From: Acidobacteriota bacterium
Lineage (GTDB): Bacteria; Acidobacteriota; Blastocatellia; Pyrinomonadales; Pyrinomonadaceae
DNA length: 64,000 bases
Direction: 5' to 3'
Assembly (NCBI GenBank): GCA_019639195.1
Contig: JAHBSI010000001.1
Location: 620,001-684,000 of the forward strand
The notes beneath the pieces were generated by a model, which did no database searches, was not told where the DNA came from, and saw only the letters and a program-made list of their open reading frames with translations. The translations under genes and the position numbers were made by a program. The number at the start of each line of letters is the position of its first letter. Position 1 is the stretch's first letter. This document shows positions 8,555-16,685 of this stretch, in pieces.

Positions 8555-9319
8555 CTAAATCCTTTTGGCGACGACTACTATCGAGACGCCGAAGGGGAAG
8601 TTCAGGTTTTTGAGCCAGAGGCGTTCGGCGGAGAAGAGTTTGCCGAAGATGCCGTTGAGGGCGGAGACGTTGATGTTGTTCTCGGATTCCGGTTTGATGC
8701 CCGTGAGCCGCATCAGCAGGCGGCCGCCGAGAATTGGCGTAAAGAACGTAAAATTCGCGTAAGTTGCACGTTCGATCTCGTAGCCGGCAGCTTTCAGGCG
8801 GTCAACGATCTGCCGTTTTGTGTAGCGGATGCGGTGATGCGAGATGTCGTCCTGAACACCCCAAAGCCACATAAATGCAGGAACAAAGATGAGCGATCGT
8901 CCGCCTTTGCGTGTGACGCGAAACATCTCTTTTAGGCCGGCGATGTCGTCGTCGAGGTGTTCGATGACGTCGAGAGCGGTCGTAAGATCAAAGCTTTCGT
9001 CGGTGTAAGGCAGTTGTTCCGCGGTGCCCTTTTCGACCTTCAGGCCCTTTTTGCGGCAGAATTCTAACGCATCGTCGGAGACGTCAACGCCTTCGGCCTC
9101 GCCGAATTGCGAAAGCATTTTGATATTCGCACCCGTGCCGCAGCCTACATCGAGAATGCGAAGTTTCTTGTCGCCGCTGCGAAGTTTGTCGCATAGCGGG
9201 CGAAGAAAACTTTCGAGGATCGCACGACGCCCGACAAACCACCAATGCGTATCCTCGACGCCGTCCATGATGGCGTACGTGTGCTGCTGCATTTCTCTTG
9301 GTAGGGTAGCGTTCGTCAT
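8555..9319 (-). CDS. class I SAM-dependent methyltransferase
   Basis: 254 residues. Motif I is ILDVGCGTGANI, followed by GVDVSDDALEF and FDLTTALDVIEHLDDD, as in the Methyltransf_11/UbiE-like group. HWWFVGRR near the N-terminus is common in methyltransferases found with sugar and lipid transferases. A weakly hydrophobic helix near residue 190 (ANFTFFTPILGGRLLM) may touch the membrane. Last gene of a four-gene operon running from 11468; 12 nt follow the stop of the HExxH gene. The substrate is not identifiable. Confidence 0.88.
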   Translation of the reverse strand: MTNATLPREMQQHTYAIMDGVEDTHWWFVGRRAILESFLRPLCDKLRSGDKKLRILDVGCGTGANIKMLSQFGEAEGVDVSDDALEFCRKKGLKVEKGTAEQLPYTDESFDLTTALDVIEHLDDDIAGLKEMFRVTRKGGRSLIFVPAFMWLWGVQDDISHHRIRYTKRQIVDRLKAAGYEIERATYANFTFFTPILGGRLLMRLTGIKPESENNINVSALNGIFGKLFSAERLWLKNLNFPFGVSIVVVAKRI

Positions 9320-9331
9320 GTTCGGCAGATG

Positions 9332-9973
9332 TCAGACCATGAGCCCGAGCATCTTTGTTGCGAGCGGGCCGGTTTTTGTATCGGCCACAAGACCGTAACT
9401 TTCGTTAAGGCGGCGGCGAATGCCGTCATCATCAACAATGCACGAGCCGTCCTGCTCGCTGCAGAGGATCATCAGCCCGACGCCTTCATCCAAATAGTCT
9501 TTCTTCCCAACGCGAAGCATATAGTTGCCCGCGGCCTTGTGCGCGTTCCATTCAAGGTCGTAGAGCGTCGGGTCGAGCACGCCAAGCGGATTCATATCGG
9601 CGTTCGAGTGGCTTTCGATCATCGCCGCAAAATCATACGCATGGCGGCCTTCGTGAACGAGCGTGCCTTCGCATCCGCGTTGTCCGCCGGTGTCGATCGT
9701 CTCTTCTGCGATCGCGATGTAGATAAGGCCGAGTGCGTCGCGAAGACTCAGCCGCTCGGTCGCAAGATCATAATTCGCTTTCACAGGGCTTATCAGACCC
9801 GTTACGCCCGAAGCGTTGATCTCGCTCACGGGCCGAACGCGTATGAGCATTTTGCTCTCGAGGATCTCGCCGACGTACATACGATGTTCGTCGTCGCCGA
9901 CCTTCATTATCGTGTCGAACGCCGCGTTGATCGAGTCGAGATATTTCTTCGCGATGCCTTCGTCAAATTTCAT
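9332..9973 (-). CDS. putative zincin-like metallopeptidase, unrecognised family
   Basis: 213 residues, no signal peptide. HEGRH at residues 107-111 fits HExxH, and Glu141 in YDLEWNAHKA lies about 30 residues later, where gluzincins place their third ligand. I do not recognise the family otherwise; HExxH alone can occur by chance, so the peptidase call is inference. Its ATG overlaps the stop of the upstream methyltransferase in an ATGA tetranucleotide (9970-9973), so the two are translationally coupled. The gene is in an operon with two methyltransferases and an unknown protein. Confidence 0.6.
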   Translation of the reverse strand: MKFDEGIAKKYLDSINAAFDTIMKVGDDEHRMYVGEILESKMLIRVRPVSEINASGVTGLISPVKANYDLATERLSLRDALGLIYIAIAEETIDTGGQRGCEGTLVHEGRHAYDFAAMIESHSNADMNPLGVLDPTLYDLEWNAHKAAGNYMLRVGKKDYLDEGVGLMILCSEQDGSCIVDDDGIRRRLNESYGLVADTKTGPLATKMLGLMV

Positions 9974-10986
9974 AAAGCCTCTTTCGTCTTTGCTCCGATC
10001 TTACCGAATCCGCACCAGCTGTTTTGATTGTGCCATGTGATCTCAACATCCTCGGCCCCGATCTCTTTCCACCAGGATTCAAAATCGTCCTTCGAAATAT
10101 AGAATGCGGTCGGTGCGACGAGATGATCGAAGACGATGTTGTGCTGTTCACGCCAACCGAAACTGCCGAGGTGATTAAGATAATCGTTGTAGAAAAGGCG
10201 TTTGGCGACGGGTTTTGCGGCCGCGTTCATCGGACGATAGACGAGTTTTGTCGTGAGAAAGAGTCCGAGCGTCGGAAGTTTTGAAAGCTGATAAAGAACG
10301 GGCTGCGATATTTGGGAAGTAAAGCCGGTGCGCACCGGATCGACGTACTTTGTGATCCATTCATTGTTCTCCGCACCGTAGATCCAGGCCGAGATCGAAC
10401 CGCCTTTTTTGACCTTTCCAGCAAGCGAAAGAAACGCTTTTTTGGGGTCCGGAGTGTGATGCAGGACGCCGACGCTGAATGCGTAATCGAACACCTTCTT
10501 TAACGGCAGCTTGAAGATATCGCATTGGACGATGTGCGCGTTCGGCAAGTTTCGCGTTAAGGCGAACGCAGATTCGACGCCGGCTCCAAGGTCGATGCCG
10601 ACGATCTCCTTCGCGCCCCATTCGGCCGCAAGTTTCGTGTGGCGGCCCTTTCCGCAACCGCCTTCGAGAACGATCTTGCCGTCAAAATGATCGGGCTCTA
10701 CTGGTTGCAGCCAACCGAGGAACTGATCATTGTACTTCTCGTCCTCTTGAGTAAAATTCGTCCACTGCCAGCCGAAATTCTCGGCCGTTGCGGCCTTGTC
10801 GCTTTCGATCTTTCCAAGTTCGGCAAAACGCGGTACGCCGCGAACGACCTTGTATTCGCGATCACATTTCCTGCACGTCAGAACGCCGTCAATGATCTCT
10901 TTCCCGTCGTATTGCGACACGTACGCAAGCCGCAGATCGCCGCCGCAGATCGGACACGCAAGCAGATCAATCAATTTCTCTTTCAT
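9970..10986 (-). CDS. SAM methyltransferase with Trm112-like zinc ribbon
   Basis: 338 residues from the ATG at 10986, chosen because MKEKLIDLLACPICGG is the usual start of a Trm112-like ribbon and because it overlaps the preceding stop as ATGA. Two CxxC pairs (CPIC, CRKC) bind zinc at residues about 10-45. The methyltransferase motif I is VLEGGCGKGRHT, then GIDLGAGVE and YAFSVGVLHHTPD. Such fusions often modify lipids, sugars or secondary metabolites. It is coupled on both sides (ATGA overlaps at 10983 and 9970). Confidence 0.88.
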   Translation of the reverse strand: MKEKLIDLLACPICGGDLRLAYVSQYDGKEIIDGVLTCRKCDREYKVVRGVPRFAELGKIESDKAATAENFGWQWTNFTQEDEKYNDQFLGWLQPVEPDHFDGKIVLEGGCGKGRHTKLAAEWGAKEIVGIDLGAGVESAFALTRNLPNAHIVQCDIFKLPLKKVFDYAFSVGVLHHTPDPKKAFLSLAGKVKKGGSISAWIYGAENNEWITKYVDPVRTGFTSQISQPVLYQLSKLPTLGLFLTTKLVYRPMNAAAKPVAKRLFYNDYLNHLGSFGWREQHNIVFDHLVAPTAFYISKDDFESWWKEIGAEDVEITWHNQNSWCGFGKIGAKTKEAL

Positions 10987-11468
10987 CCAATAACCGATCC
11001 AGAATTTTTTAATGCGGCCGTGAAGCGTTCGTAAGCGGCGGTGGGAAATGGTTGATGCCAGTTGAATTCGAAATCGTCGGTATTTCGATCTTCGTAAAGC
11101 CGGGAAAAGGTTTCGGCGAAGGCACCGCAAATATCCTCGGCCTTGCCGGTGTGCGAAAAGACGAGTTCGCGATCATTGGCTTCACGGTCCTCGTCCGGAT
11201 ATTCGTAAACTTCAAAGAGAATCCCTTTGTCCGTCGGCACAAATCTAAGGTCGTATTCCTCAGGGTCGCGATTCCATTGCATTAGGCGGCCTGCCTGCCC
11301 GATGCTGCCGTCTAGCAGTGACGTTAGGATCTCAAGCAATTCGCCAAGCGCATTGGCGTGCGGAGCGTGAGCCGTAGTTGTGTGGAACTCGCTCTTACCG
11401 TCCTTGAAACCGACAGACATCCAACCGCATTGCGGCGAATTGAAACTTACTTCGAGCAGACCGGACAT
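10983..11468 (-). CDS. conserved-looking protein of unknown function, first gene of operon
   Basis: 161 residues, acidic, no signal or membrane segment. It contains a hydrophobic-alternating core (LRFVPTDKGILFEVYEYP) that reads like a beta-rich domain and a C-terminal helical part (AFAETFSRLYED, AAYERFTAALK). I do not recognise it. Its stop overlaps the start of the methyltransferase with ATGA, so it is the first cistron of an operon ending at 8555. The AT-rich repeat at 11476-11570 lies immediately upstream. Confidence 0.65.
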   Translation of the reverse strand: MSGLLEVSFNSPQCGWMSVGFKDGKSEFHTTTAHAPHANALGELLEILTSLLDGSIGQAGRLMQWNRDPEEYDLRFVPTDKGILFEVYEYPDEDREANDRELVFSHTGKAEDICGAFAETFSRLYEDRNTDDFEFNWHQPFPTAAYERFTAALKNSGSVIG

Positions 11469-11475
11469 AGCCTTA

Positions 11476-11570
11476 ATTGTAAATTGTTAATTCGGTAATT
11501 GTGAATTGGCTCAGAAGAAAAAAGAGGCTTTCAATGCCCAGTTAACAATCGCCAACTAACAATTTACAAT
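11476..11570. repeat. AT-rich imperfect inverted repeat (dispersed-repeat-like)
   Basis: ATTGTAAATTGTTAATT (11476-11492) pairs with AACTAACAATTTACAAT (11554-11570), 16 of 17 positions. Related half-copies lie inside (GGTAATTGTGAATTGG and GTTAACAATC). The block sits between two divergent genes and must contain or border both promoters. Confidence 0.65.
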
Positions 11571-11579
11571 CTATGAGAG

Positions 11580-12422
11580 ATGAAGCAGTATCACGACCTG
11601 TTGCGGCACATACTTGAGAACGGCACGGCGATGCAGGATCGCACCGGCACGGGCACGACGTCGGTTTTCGGCTATCAGACTCGGTATGACCTGCGGGCGG
11701 GCTTCCCGATCGTGACCACGAAACGTGTTCCGTTTCGATGGGTCGCCGAGGAATTGTTCTGGTTTTTGAGCGGTTCGACCGATGAAAAGGAGTTGCGTGC
11801 CCGCGGCGTCGATATTTGGGAAGAATGGGCCACTCCAGAGCAAACGGCTCGTTTTTCGCGGCAGGAAGGTGATCTCGGGCCGGTTTACGGCTATCTTTGG
11901 CGGTCATTTGGCGGGGATTATCCGCAAATGAACGGCGTCGATCAGATCGCGAAGCTAATTCAGGAGATCGAGACGAACCCGAATTCCCGCCGGTTGATCG
12001 TTTCCGGTTGGGACCCGAGAGTTTGTGATGACGTCGCATTGCCGCCATGCCACACGCTGTTTCAATTCAAGGTCGAGGGCCGCGTGCTTCATTGTCAGCT
12101 TTATCAGCGTTCGGCGGACGCGTTCCTTGGGGTGCCGTTCAATATTTCGAGCTATGCGCTGCTAACTCATCTGGTTGCACATGTTTGCGGGCTCGAGGCC
12201 GGTGAATTCATACACAGTTTTGGCGACCTGCATATTTATTCGAATCATCTGGAACAGGTCCATGAGCTGCTTGCTCGCGAGCCCTATGAGCTTCCAAAAC
12301 TTGAAATTCGCAATGCGGAGAGTTTCCGCGGCCTGGAAGGCCTGCTGAACTTCAAGTTCGAGAACTTACACCTCGAGGGCTATCGGTCCCACGCGAAGAT
12401 CGCCGCACCCGTTGCAGTTTAA
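11580..12422 (+). CDS. thyA: thymidylate synthase
   Basis: 280 residues; converts dUMP and methylene-THF into dTMP and DHF. The catalytic Cys157 lies in [11 protein letters not shown], the folate/phosphate loop is DRTGTGT at residues about 20-26, and [11 protein letters not shown] supplies the neighbouring-subunit arginines. The C-terminus ends IAAPVAV, matching the family's terminal valine. The start at 11580 gives MKQYHDLL, the usual ThyA N-terminus; an ATG seven bases upstream is out of frame. No dihydrofolate reductase gene is adjacent. Confidence 0.96.
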   Translation: MKQYHDLLRHILENGTAMQDRTGTGTTSVFGYQTRYDLRAGFPIVTTKRVPFRWVAEELFWFLSGSTDEKELRARGVDIWEEWATPEQTARFSRQEGDLGPVYGYLWRSFGGDYPQMNGVDQIAKLIQEIETNPNSRRLIVSGWDPRVCDDVALPPCHTLFQFKVEGRVLHCQLYQRSADAFLGVPFNISSYALLTHLVAHVCGLEAGEFIHSFGDLHIYSNHLEQVHELLAREPYELPKLEIRNAESFRGLEGLLNFKFENLHLEGYRSHAKIAAPVAV

Positions 12423-12434
12423 TTAAAGTTAGAA

Positions 12435-13664
12435 CTATTGCTTGATGATCGAGTATTCGATCCTGCGATTGCGATAGCGTGCGTCGTCCGTCGTACCCTG
12501 GACGAGCGGCCGCGTCGAACCGTATCCGCGAGTCTGTAGTACGCTTGGGTTCACGCCAAATTTTACAAGCGCGTCGCGAACCGCATTCGCCCGATTCTCC
12601 GATAGAGTCTGATTTGACGCCGCCTGGCCGACATCATCAGTGTGGCCGCCAACTTCGAGAATGATCCCCGGAGGCAGCTTTTGAATATAGCTCGCGGCCT
12701 TCTTGACCGCGGCGAGGCGAACCGGCGGGATATCGTATTTGCCGCTCTCAAAGTTGATGATAAGAATGTTGAGCGCCCTTATCAGATCTTCAGCCGTAAA
12801 GGGATCGGGCAAGGCGTCGAGGGCAGAGTTATAGCAGCGTTCGGCCTTGTCGTCCTCACCAAAGCGAATGTGCCCGCAGTCATCGGTCGCCTCGGCCTTC
12901 ATCGGCGTACAGCCGGCGGTGATCGGTTTGAGTTTCTCGCCGTCGTCGCCCGTGACCGTCTGTTTGACGCAATTAAATGTCGGGTGAACGACCGCGATCG
13001 TGTGCGAACCGGCCTTCAGGTTCGGGATGCGAAACGTTCCGTCCTCGCTTGTTACAGAAAGAGGCGCGCCGTCAACAGTTACGCTGCTGCCGACGGGAGC
13101 GTCCTTTACGATAACCTCGTAGCTCGAATTTCGAATGACGAAAATATAGACGAGCGCAACGGCAATGATCGTGATGAAAAGCAGCGTCATTCCGCCGGCG
13201 ACGAACCAAAACCAGCCGGGAATGCCTTGATTTGCCTTCGCTTCTTCGGCCTCTTTTGCGGCTGTCTCGGCAGGCGTCGGCGGGAGCTTTTGATATTTGA
13301 CGCGTTCGGCCTCCGGCAGGCGAAAATACGGCGTCGTTTTGTCGTACGCCGGAGCAGGTGCGAAATCCTCCGGTTGCGACCCAAAATCAGCCGCATTCAC
13401 GTTGATGTTCGGCTCGGTCATTCCCCATTCCGGGGTCGAAGGGACTCCTACTCCGCCGAAACTCTGATGCTCGGTGTCGATCGGCTTGATGTTTGCGACC
13501 GTTTTGCCCCATTCATCCGCCGAGGCCTTTGGAACCTTGATGTTGTAATTCGTTTTTTCCCAGTCGTTTGAGGGAATATCGTCGCGCCGAACGGGAATAT
13601 TCGGCGTCGTCTTTGTGAAATCATCCGGCGGTGGCGGCGGTGGAATGTCTTTTGGGTCGCTCAC
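12435..13664 (-). CDS. membrane-anchored OmpA-domain protein with T-x-x-N-I repeats
   Basis: 409 residues from a GTG start. The cytoplasmic N-terminus is Pro-rich, then carries five spaced repeats of the form aromatic-x-K-T-x-x-N-I at Thr19, Thr38, Thr55, Thr83 and Thr110 (the last degenerate). A single membrane helix follows (150-177), then a PEGA-like domain (about 182-245), and an OmpA peptidoglycan-binding domain at the C-terminus (GGHTDDVG, ENRANAVRDAL, RNRRIEY). It probably ties the inner membrane to the wall. The repeats are unexplained; threonine in a T-x-x-N-I setting could be a kinase/FHA site (inference). Confidence 0.85.
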   Translation of the reverse strand: MSDPKDIPPPPPPDDFTKTTPNIPVRRDDIPSNDWEKTNYNIKVPKASADEWGKTVANIKPIDTEHQSFGGVGVPSTPEWGMTEPNINVNAADFGSQPEDFAPAPAYDKTTPYFRLPEAERVKYQKLPPTPAETAAKEAEEAKANQGIPGWFWFVAGGMTLLFITIIAVALVYIFVIRNSSYEVIVKDAPVGSSVTVDGAPLSVTSEDGTFRIPNLKAGSHTIAVVHPTFNCVKQTVTGDDGEKLKPITAGCTPMKAEATDDCGHIRFGEDDKAERCYNSALDALPDPFTAEDLIRALNILIINFESGKYDIPPVRLAAVKKAASYIQKLPPGIILEVGGHTDDVGQAASNQTLSENRANAVRDALVKFGVNPSVLQTRGYGSTRPLVQGTTDDARYRNRRIEYSIIKQ

Positions 13665-13727
13665 TTCTCTTGCAAAACCTCAGGCGCACCAAAGTTTATC
13701 ACACAAAAGGACGTGAGAGTTAGGCGT

Positions 13728-14633
13728 TCATTTGACGTTCGGCGGCTGAGCGGTCTTCATTCGGACGGTGATGCCCTCGTTGCCGATCAGATATAGCTGT
13801 CGATTATCGTAGGCAGACGTATTGGTCGGAAGGTAGGAAAGGATGTACCTGTTCTTTCGCAGTTCGTCGCAGATCGCCTTTGCTGCGGCCCTAGCGTCGT
13901 CAAATGAGAAGCTGCGTCCGCCGGTCCCTTCGGTGAGTTTTGTAACGACGGCCTCCGGCTTCGGTTCGTTTCTCCGATAAGCTCCGCCGGTTCTGTCCGG
14001 TATCTGGAGAGCGTAAACAACGACGTTCTGGTTCTGCAATTCGGCGAGTGCCTTGTCGAAGGTCGTTTTGCTACCGCGATCCAAACCGTCGCTGATGATA
14101 ACGACGGCGGTCTTTCGCGTTCCGGGCATCAGCGGCATCAGAACTTGCTGGACAGACGCCGAAAGTGCATCAAAAAGGTATGGATTGCCTTGCTTTCGCA
14201 GGGTTTTGAGCGAGGCTTCGAGCTTCTTCGGGTCGTCGGTCCATTCCTGTATGATCTCGGGTTTCTCGTCGTATGCGATCACAAAAAGCTGGTCGCCATC
14301 GAAGATCTCGTAGGAGAATTCCATCGCGGCCTTCTGCATCAGATCAACCGAAGTTTGAAGCGTCTTCGAATTATCTACGAGCAGGACAATGCGCGCCGGC
14401 GATGTGTCATAAGTGAAGTTCTTGATCTTTTGCTCAACACCGTTCTCGTAAAGCCAGAGTTCGTCGAGACGGATCGGCTCCGTCCCGTTCGTACGCGTCG
14501 CGGTCACGGCCACTACTGAACCTTCCGCGTCGGCATTGCCGCGATTGCTGTATCCGGATTGAGCGAGAACGGAGCCGCCAAATGAAGAACAGGCTAGCAC
14601 GAGGAGAACGAAAATTCTCGCAGTAAAGGTCAT
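13728..14633 (-). CDS. secreted VWFA-domain protein
   Basis: 301 residues with a signal peptide ending SVLAQ at about residue 25. A VWA domain follows: VLLVDNSKTL holds a degenerate MIDAS (D-x-S-x-T), and VIISDGLDRGSKTT supplies the later metal-site residues. The type matches the VWFA-related proteins abundant in Acidobacteriota, whose function is unknown. The ATG overlaps the fmdB stop (ATGA at 14630-14633), placing it third in a trxB-fmdB-VWA operon. Confidence 0.85.
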   Translation of the reverse strand: MTFTARIFVLLVLACSSFGGSVLAQSGYSNRGNADAEGSVVAVTATRTNGTEPIRLDELWLYENGVEQKIKNFTYDTSPARIVLLVDNSKTLQTSVDLMQKAAMEFSYEIFDGDQLFVIAYDEKPEIIQEWTDDPKKLEASLKTLRKQGNPYLFDALSASVQQVLMPLMPGTRKTAVVIISDGLDRGSKTTFDKALAELQNQNVVVYALQIPDRTGGAYRRNEPKPEAVVTKLTEGTGGRSFSFDDARAAAKAICDELRKNRYILSYLPTNTSAYDNRQLYLIGNEGITVRMKTAQPPNVK

Positions 14634-14941
14634 TCCTTGCTTTTTGCCGGCTTTGTTTCCGTGGTCGAAGCTGACGTGGAACCGCTGTCGGATGTTGGTT
14701 TTGATGCAGCATCGCTCGAAGAGGTTGATTCGTCCGACTTACTTTTTCCGGACTTTTTCGAGCCGCCAGCATAATCCGTGACGTACCAGCCCGCTCCCTT
14801 GAACTGAAAACCCGAAAGCGACCACTGTTTTTCGAGTTCGCCGTGGCATTTTTCGCACGTTGTCAGCGGAGCATCGGAAACATTCTGGCGCTTCTCATAG
14901 ACGCGTCCGCACTGCTTGCATTTGTATTCGTAGATCGGCAT
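14630..14941 (-). CDS. FmdB-family zinc ribbon protein
   Basis: 103 residues. The first 45 residues are the FmdB/CxxC ribbon: MPIYEYKC with CKQCG and CEKCHG. The remainder is a low-complexity Ser/Thr/Lys tail (residues 60-103), typical of this family. FmdB proteins are presumed regulators or binding partners of unknown type. It follows trxB by 6 nt and couples into the VWA gene, so a thiol-redox link is possible but not shown. Confidence 0.9.
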   Translation of the reverse strand: MPIYEYKCKQCGRVYEKRQNVSDAPLTTCEKCHGELEKQWSLSGFQFKGAGWYVTDYAGGSKKSGKSKSDESTSSSDAASKPTSDSGSTSASTTETKPAKSKE

Positions 14942-14947
14942 ACAACC

Positions 14948-15949
14948 TTAATAATTCGTCTCGGTATTGCGGTCGGCTTCGCCATGCTCGGCAAGGAAGC
15001 GCTCGGCGTCGATCGCCGCCATGCAGCCGGATCCCGCGGCCGAGACCGCCTGTCGATAATACGCGTCCTGTGCGTCGCCGCAGGCAAAAACGCCCGGAAT
15101 ATTGGTCTTCATCGTGCGGCCTTCGGTTATCAGATAACCGACATCGTCCATATCAAGCACACCCTTGAAAAGGTCCGTGTTCGGCTTGTGGCCGATCGCG
15201 ATAAAGACGCCCTGCGTCGGAAGGTCGCTCGTCTCTTTCGTTTCCGAATTGTATATCTCGATGCTCGAAACACCGTCCGCTGTCGTACCTTTTATCTCTT
15301 TGATCTCGGTATTCCAGAGCACGTTGATCTTTTCGTGTGCGAGCACGCGGTCCTGCATTATCTTCGACGCTCGAAACTCGTCCCTGCGATGCACGATCGT
15401 AACCGAGGATGCGAATTTTGTAAGGAAAAGTGCCTCTTCCATCGCCGTATCGCCGCCGCCGACTACAACGATCGGCCGTTCGCGGAAGAAGAATCCGTCG
15501 CAAGTTGCGCACGCCGAAACTCCGTTGCCGCCAAGGCCTGCGGGCGTTGGCTCTTCGCCCGGAACGCCAAGCCATTTTGCCGAAGCCCCGGTCGCGATAA
15601 TGAGCGTCTCGGCCTCTATCACGCTCGTAACCTCTGCAGAATCAACACTTTCCTTACCGTAAAGTTTAAATGGCCGCGTTGAGAGATCGACCTTGTCGAT
15701 CCACACGTTCACGATCTGCGTACCGAAACGAAGTGCCTGTTCGCGGAACTCGTCCATTAGGATCGGCCCCATTATTCCCGAGCGAAAGCCGGGGTAATTC
15801 TCGACATCGGTCGTAATCGTAAGCTGCCCGCCGGGCTGCGGCCCGTCGATGACGATCGGCTCGAGCTGCGCTCGCGAAGCGTAGATCGCGGCGGTCAAAC
15901 CTGCCGGCCCCGAACCCAAAATAACGACCTTGTGTTTGCTTTGTTTCAT
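14948..15949 (-). CDS. trxB: thioredoxin-disulfide reductase
   Basis: 333 residues. FAD site GSGPAGLTAAIYASRA at the N-terminus, redox pair CATC in SACATCDGFFF, NADPH site VVGGGDTAMEEALFL, and the second FAD motif GVFACGDAQD near the C-terminus. It reduces thioredoxin with NADPH in the cytoplasm. It heads an operon with fmdB and the VWA gene. An inverted repeat (16021-16039) overlies its promoter. Confidence 0.96.
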   Translation of the reverse strand: MKQSKHKVVILGSGPAGLTAAIYASRAQLEPIVIDGPQPGGQLTITTDVENYPGFRSGIMGPILMDEFREQALRFGTQIVNVWIDKVDLSTRPFKLYGKESVDSAEVTSVIEAETLIIATGASAKWLGVPGEEPTPAGLGGNGVSACATCDGFFFRERPIVVVGGGDTAMEEALFLTKFASSVTIVHRRDEFRASKIMQDRVLAHEKINVLWNTEIKEIKGTTADGVSSIEIYNSETKETSDLPTQGVFIAIGHKPNTDLFKGVLDMDDVGYLITEGRTMKTNIPGVFACGDAQDAYYRQAVSAAGSGCMAAIDAERFLAEHGEADRNTETNY

Positions 15950-16015
15950 TCAGTTATCGCCCTCGGCGTTCAAACTCCAGTGCCGAGAAAGGCGTTGGCA
16001 ATTCGTTTTTCATAT

Positions 16016-16039
16016 AGTATAACTATCGTTAAGATAGTT
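16016..16039 (-). promoter_or_regulatory. putative operator and -10 upstream of trxB
   Basis: AACTATC (16021-16027) and GATAGTT (16033-16039) are perfect 7-bp inverted arms around GTTAA. A minus-strand -10-like TATACT (16016-16021) abuts the arm, with a weak -35 (TAGACG) 18 bp further up. The operator would therefore lie in the promoter spacer. The regulator is unknown. Confidence 0.4.
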
Positions 16040-16214
16040 CGTCTATTTTCAAGCCGATACGCGCTCGGTTTCGATCAAAACGATAAGTTTTTTATGCGGC
16101 GGGGCACAAGCAATGCCCTTCGTCGGATGTGTGGTTGAAGCATGAAGCCGTCGGTGTTTTGGCTTCGGTAGAGCGATAGGTGTTAAACTAGGCAAAACTT
16201 GCGGCCTCGGCAAA

Positions 16215-16592
16215 ATGCCCCTTTCAATGCAATCGAAATTTGATGAGAAGAGATTCGCTCTGCGGATGGCTCTGCGATTGCCCATTGTCGTTTCGGGGCG
16301 AAGCGAGGACGGCGCGGCCTGGAGCGAACCGACCGAGACGGACGATATCTCAACCCTCGGAGCCCTATTCCAGCTTAATCAAAAGATCGAGGCCGGCGAC
16401 AGTCTCTATATTCGCTCACATCGCCCGGACGGCGTGCCGGTCGAGGTAAAGGCCGAGGCGGTTCGCATTCTGCCCGCAAATTACGGCGCTCTACGCGTCG
16501 GCGTTGCTATCGTTGAGCCAAAAGAGAGCTGGCTTCGGCTCTTTGTCGCCTGGATAGCCGACGACAACGTCGTCGAAGGCCTAAATGAGTAA
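16215..16592 (+). CDS. PilZ-domain protein
   Basis: 125 residues (a start at 16227 is equally plausible). The sequence has a basic opening (EKRFALRMALRLPIVV), then TDDISTLGALFQL in place of the usual D/NxSxxG, followed by the barrel strands (VEVKAEAVRILP). This is the single-domain PilZ found widely in Acidobacteriota. The RxxxR signature is present only approximately, so c-di-GMP binding is likely but not certain. No GGDEF or EAL gene is in the window. Confidence 0.75.
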   Translation: MPLSMQSKFDEKRFALRMALRLPIVVSGRSEDGAAWSEPTETDDISTLGALFQLNQKIEAGDSLYIRSHRPDGVPVEVKAEAVRILPANYGALRVGVAIVEPKESWLRLFVAWIADDNVVEGLNE

Positions 16593-16593
16593 G

Positions 16594-16665
16594 AGTTTAG
16601 AGTGCAAGCTTCAGCTTGTAGTTCTTACGAGCTAAAGCTCGCACTCTAAACTTACGAGCTAAAGC
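16594..16665. repeat. REP/MITE-like hairpin repeat
   Basis: AGTTTAGAGTGC (16594-16605) and GCACTCTAAACT (16641-16652) are perfect 12-bp inverted arms. Inside are AAGCTTCAGCTT and GAGCTAAAGCTC, which can pair within themselves. CTTACGAGCTAAAGC occurs twice (16624-16638 and 16651-16665). The whole element lies between the PilZ gene and the hydratase gene. Confidence 0.75.
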
Positions 16666-16685
16666 ACTCTGAACAATAGATATCT

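Noticed and set aside
12642..13571. Antisense frame of about 300 codons opposite the OmpA-domain gene
   Set aside because: Arg-rich low-similarity translation, no motif, mirrors the codon pattern of the real gene.
14843..15682. Antisense frame opposite trxB and fmdB
   Set aside because: No motif; trxB on the minus strand is unambiguous.
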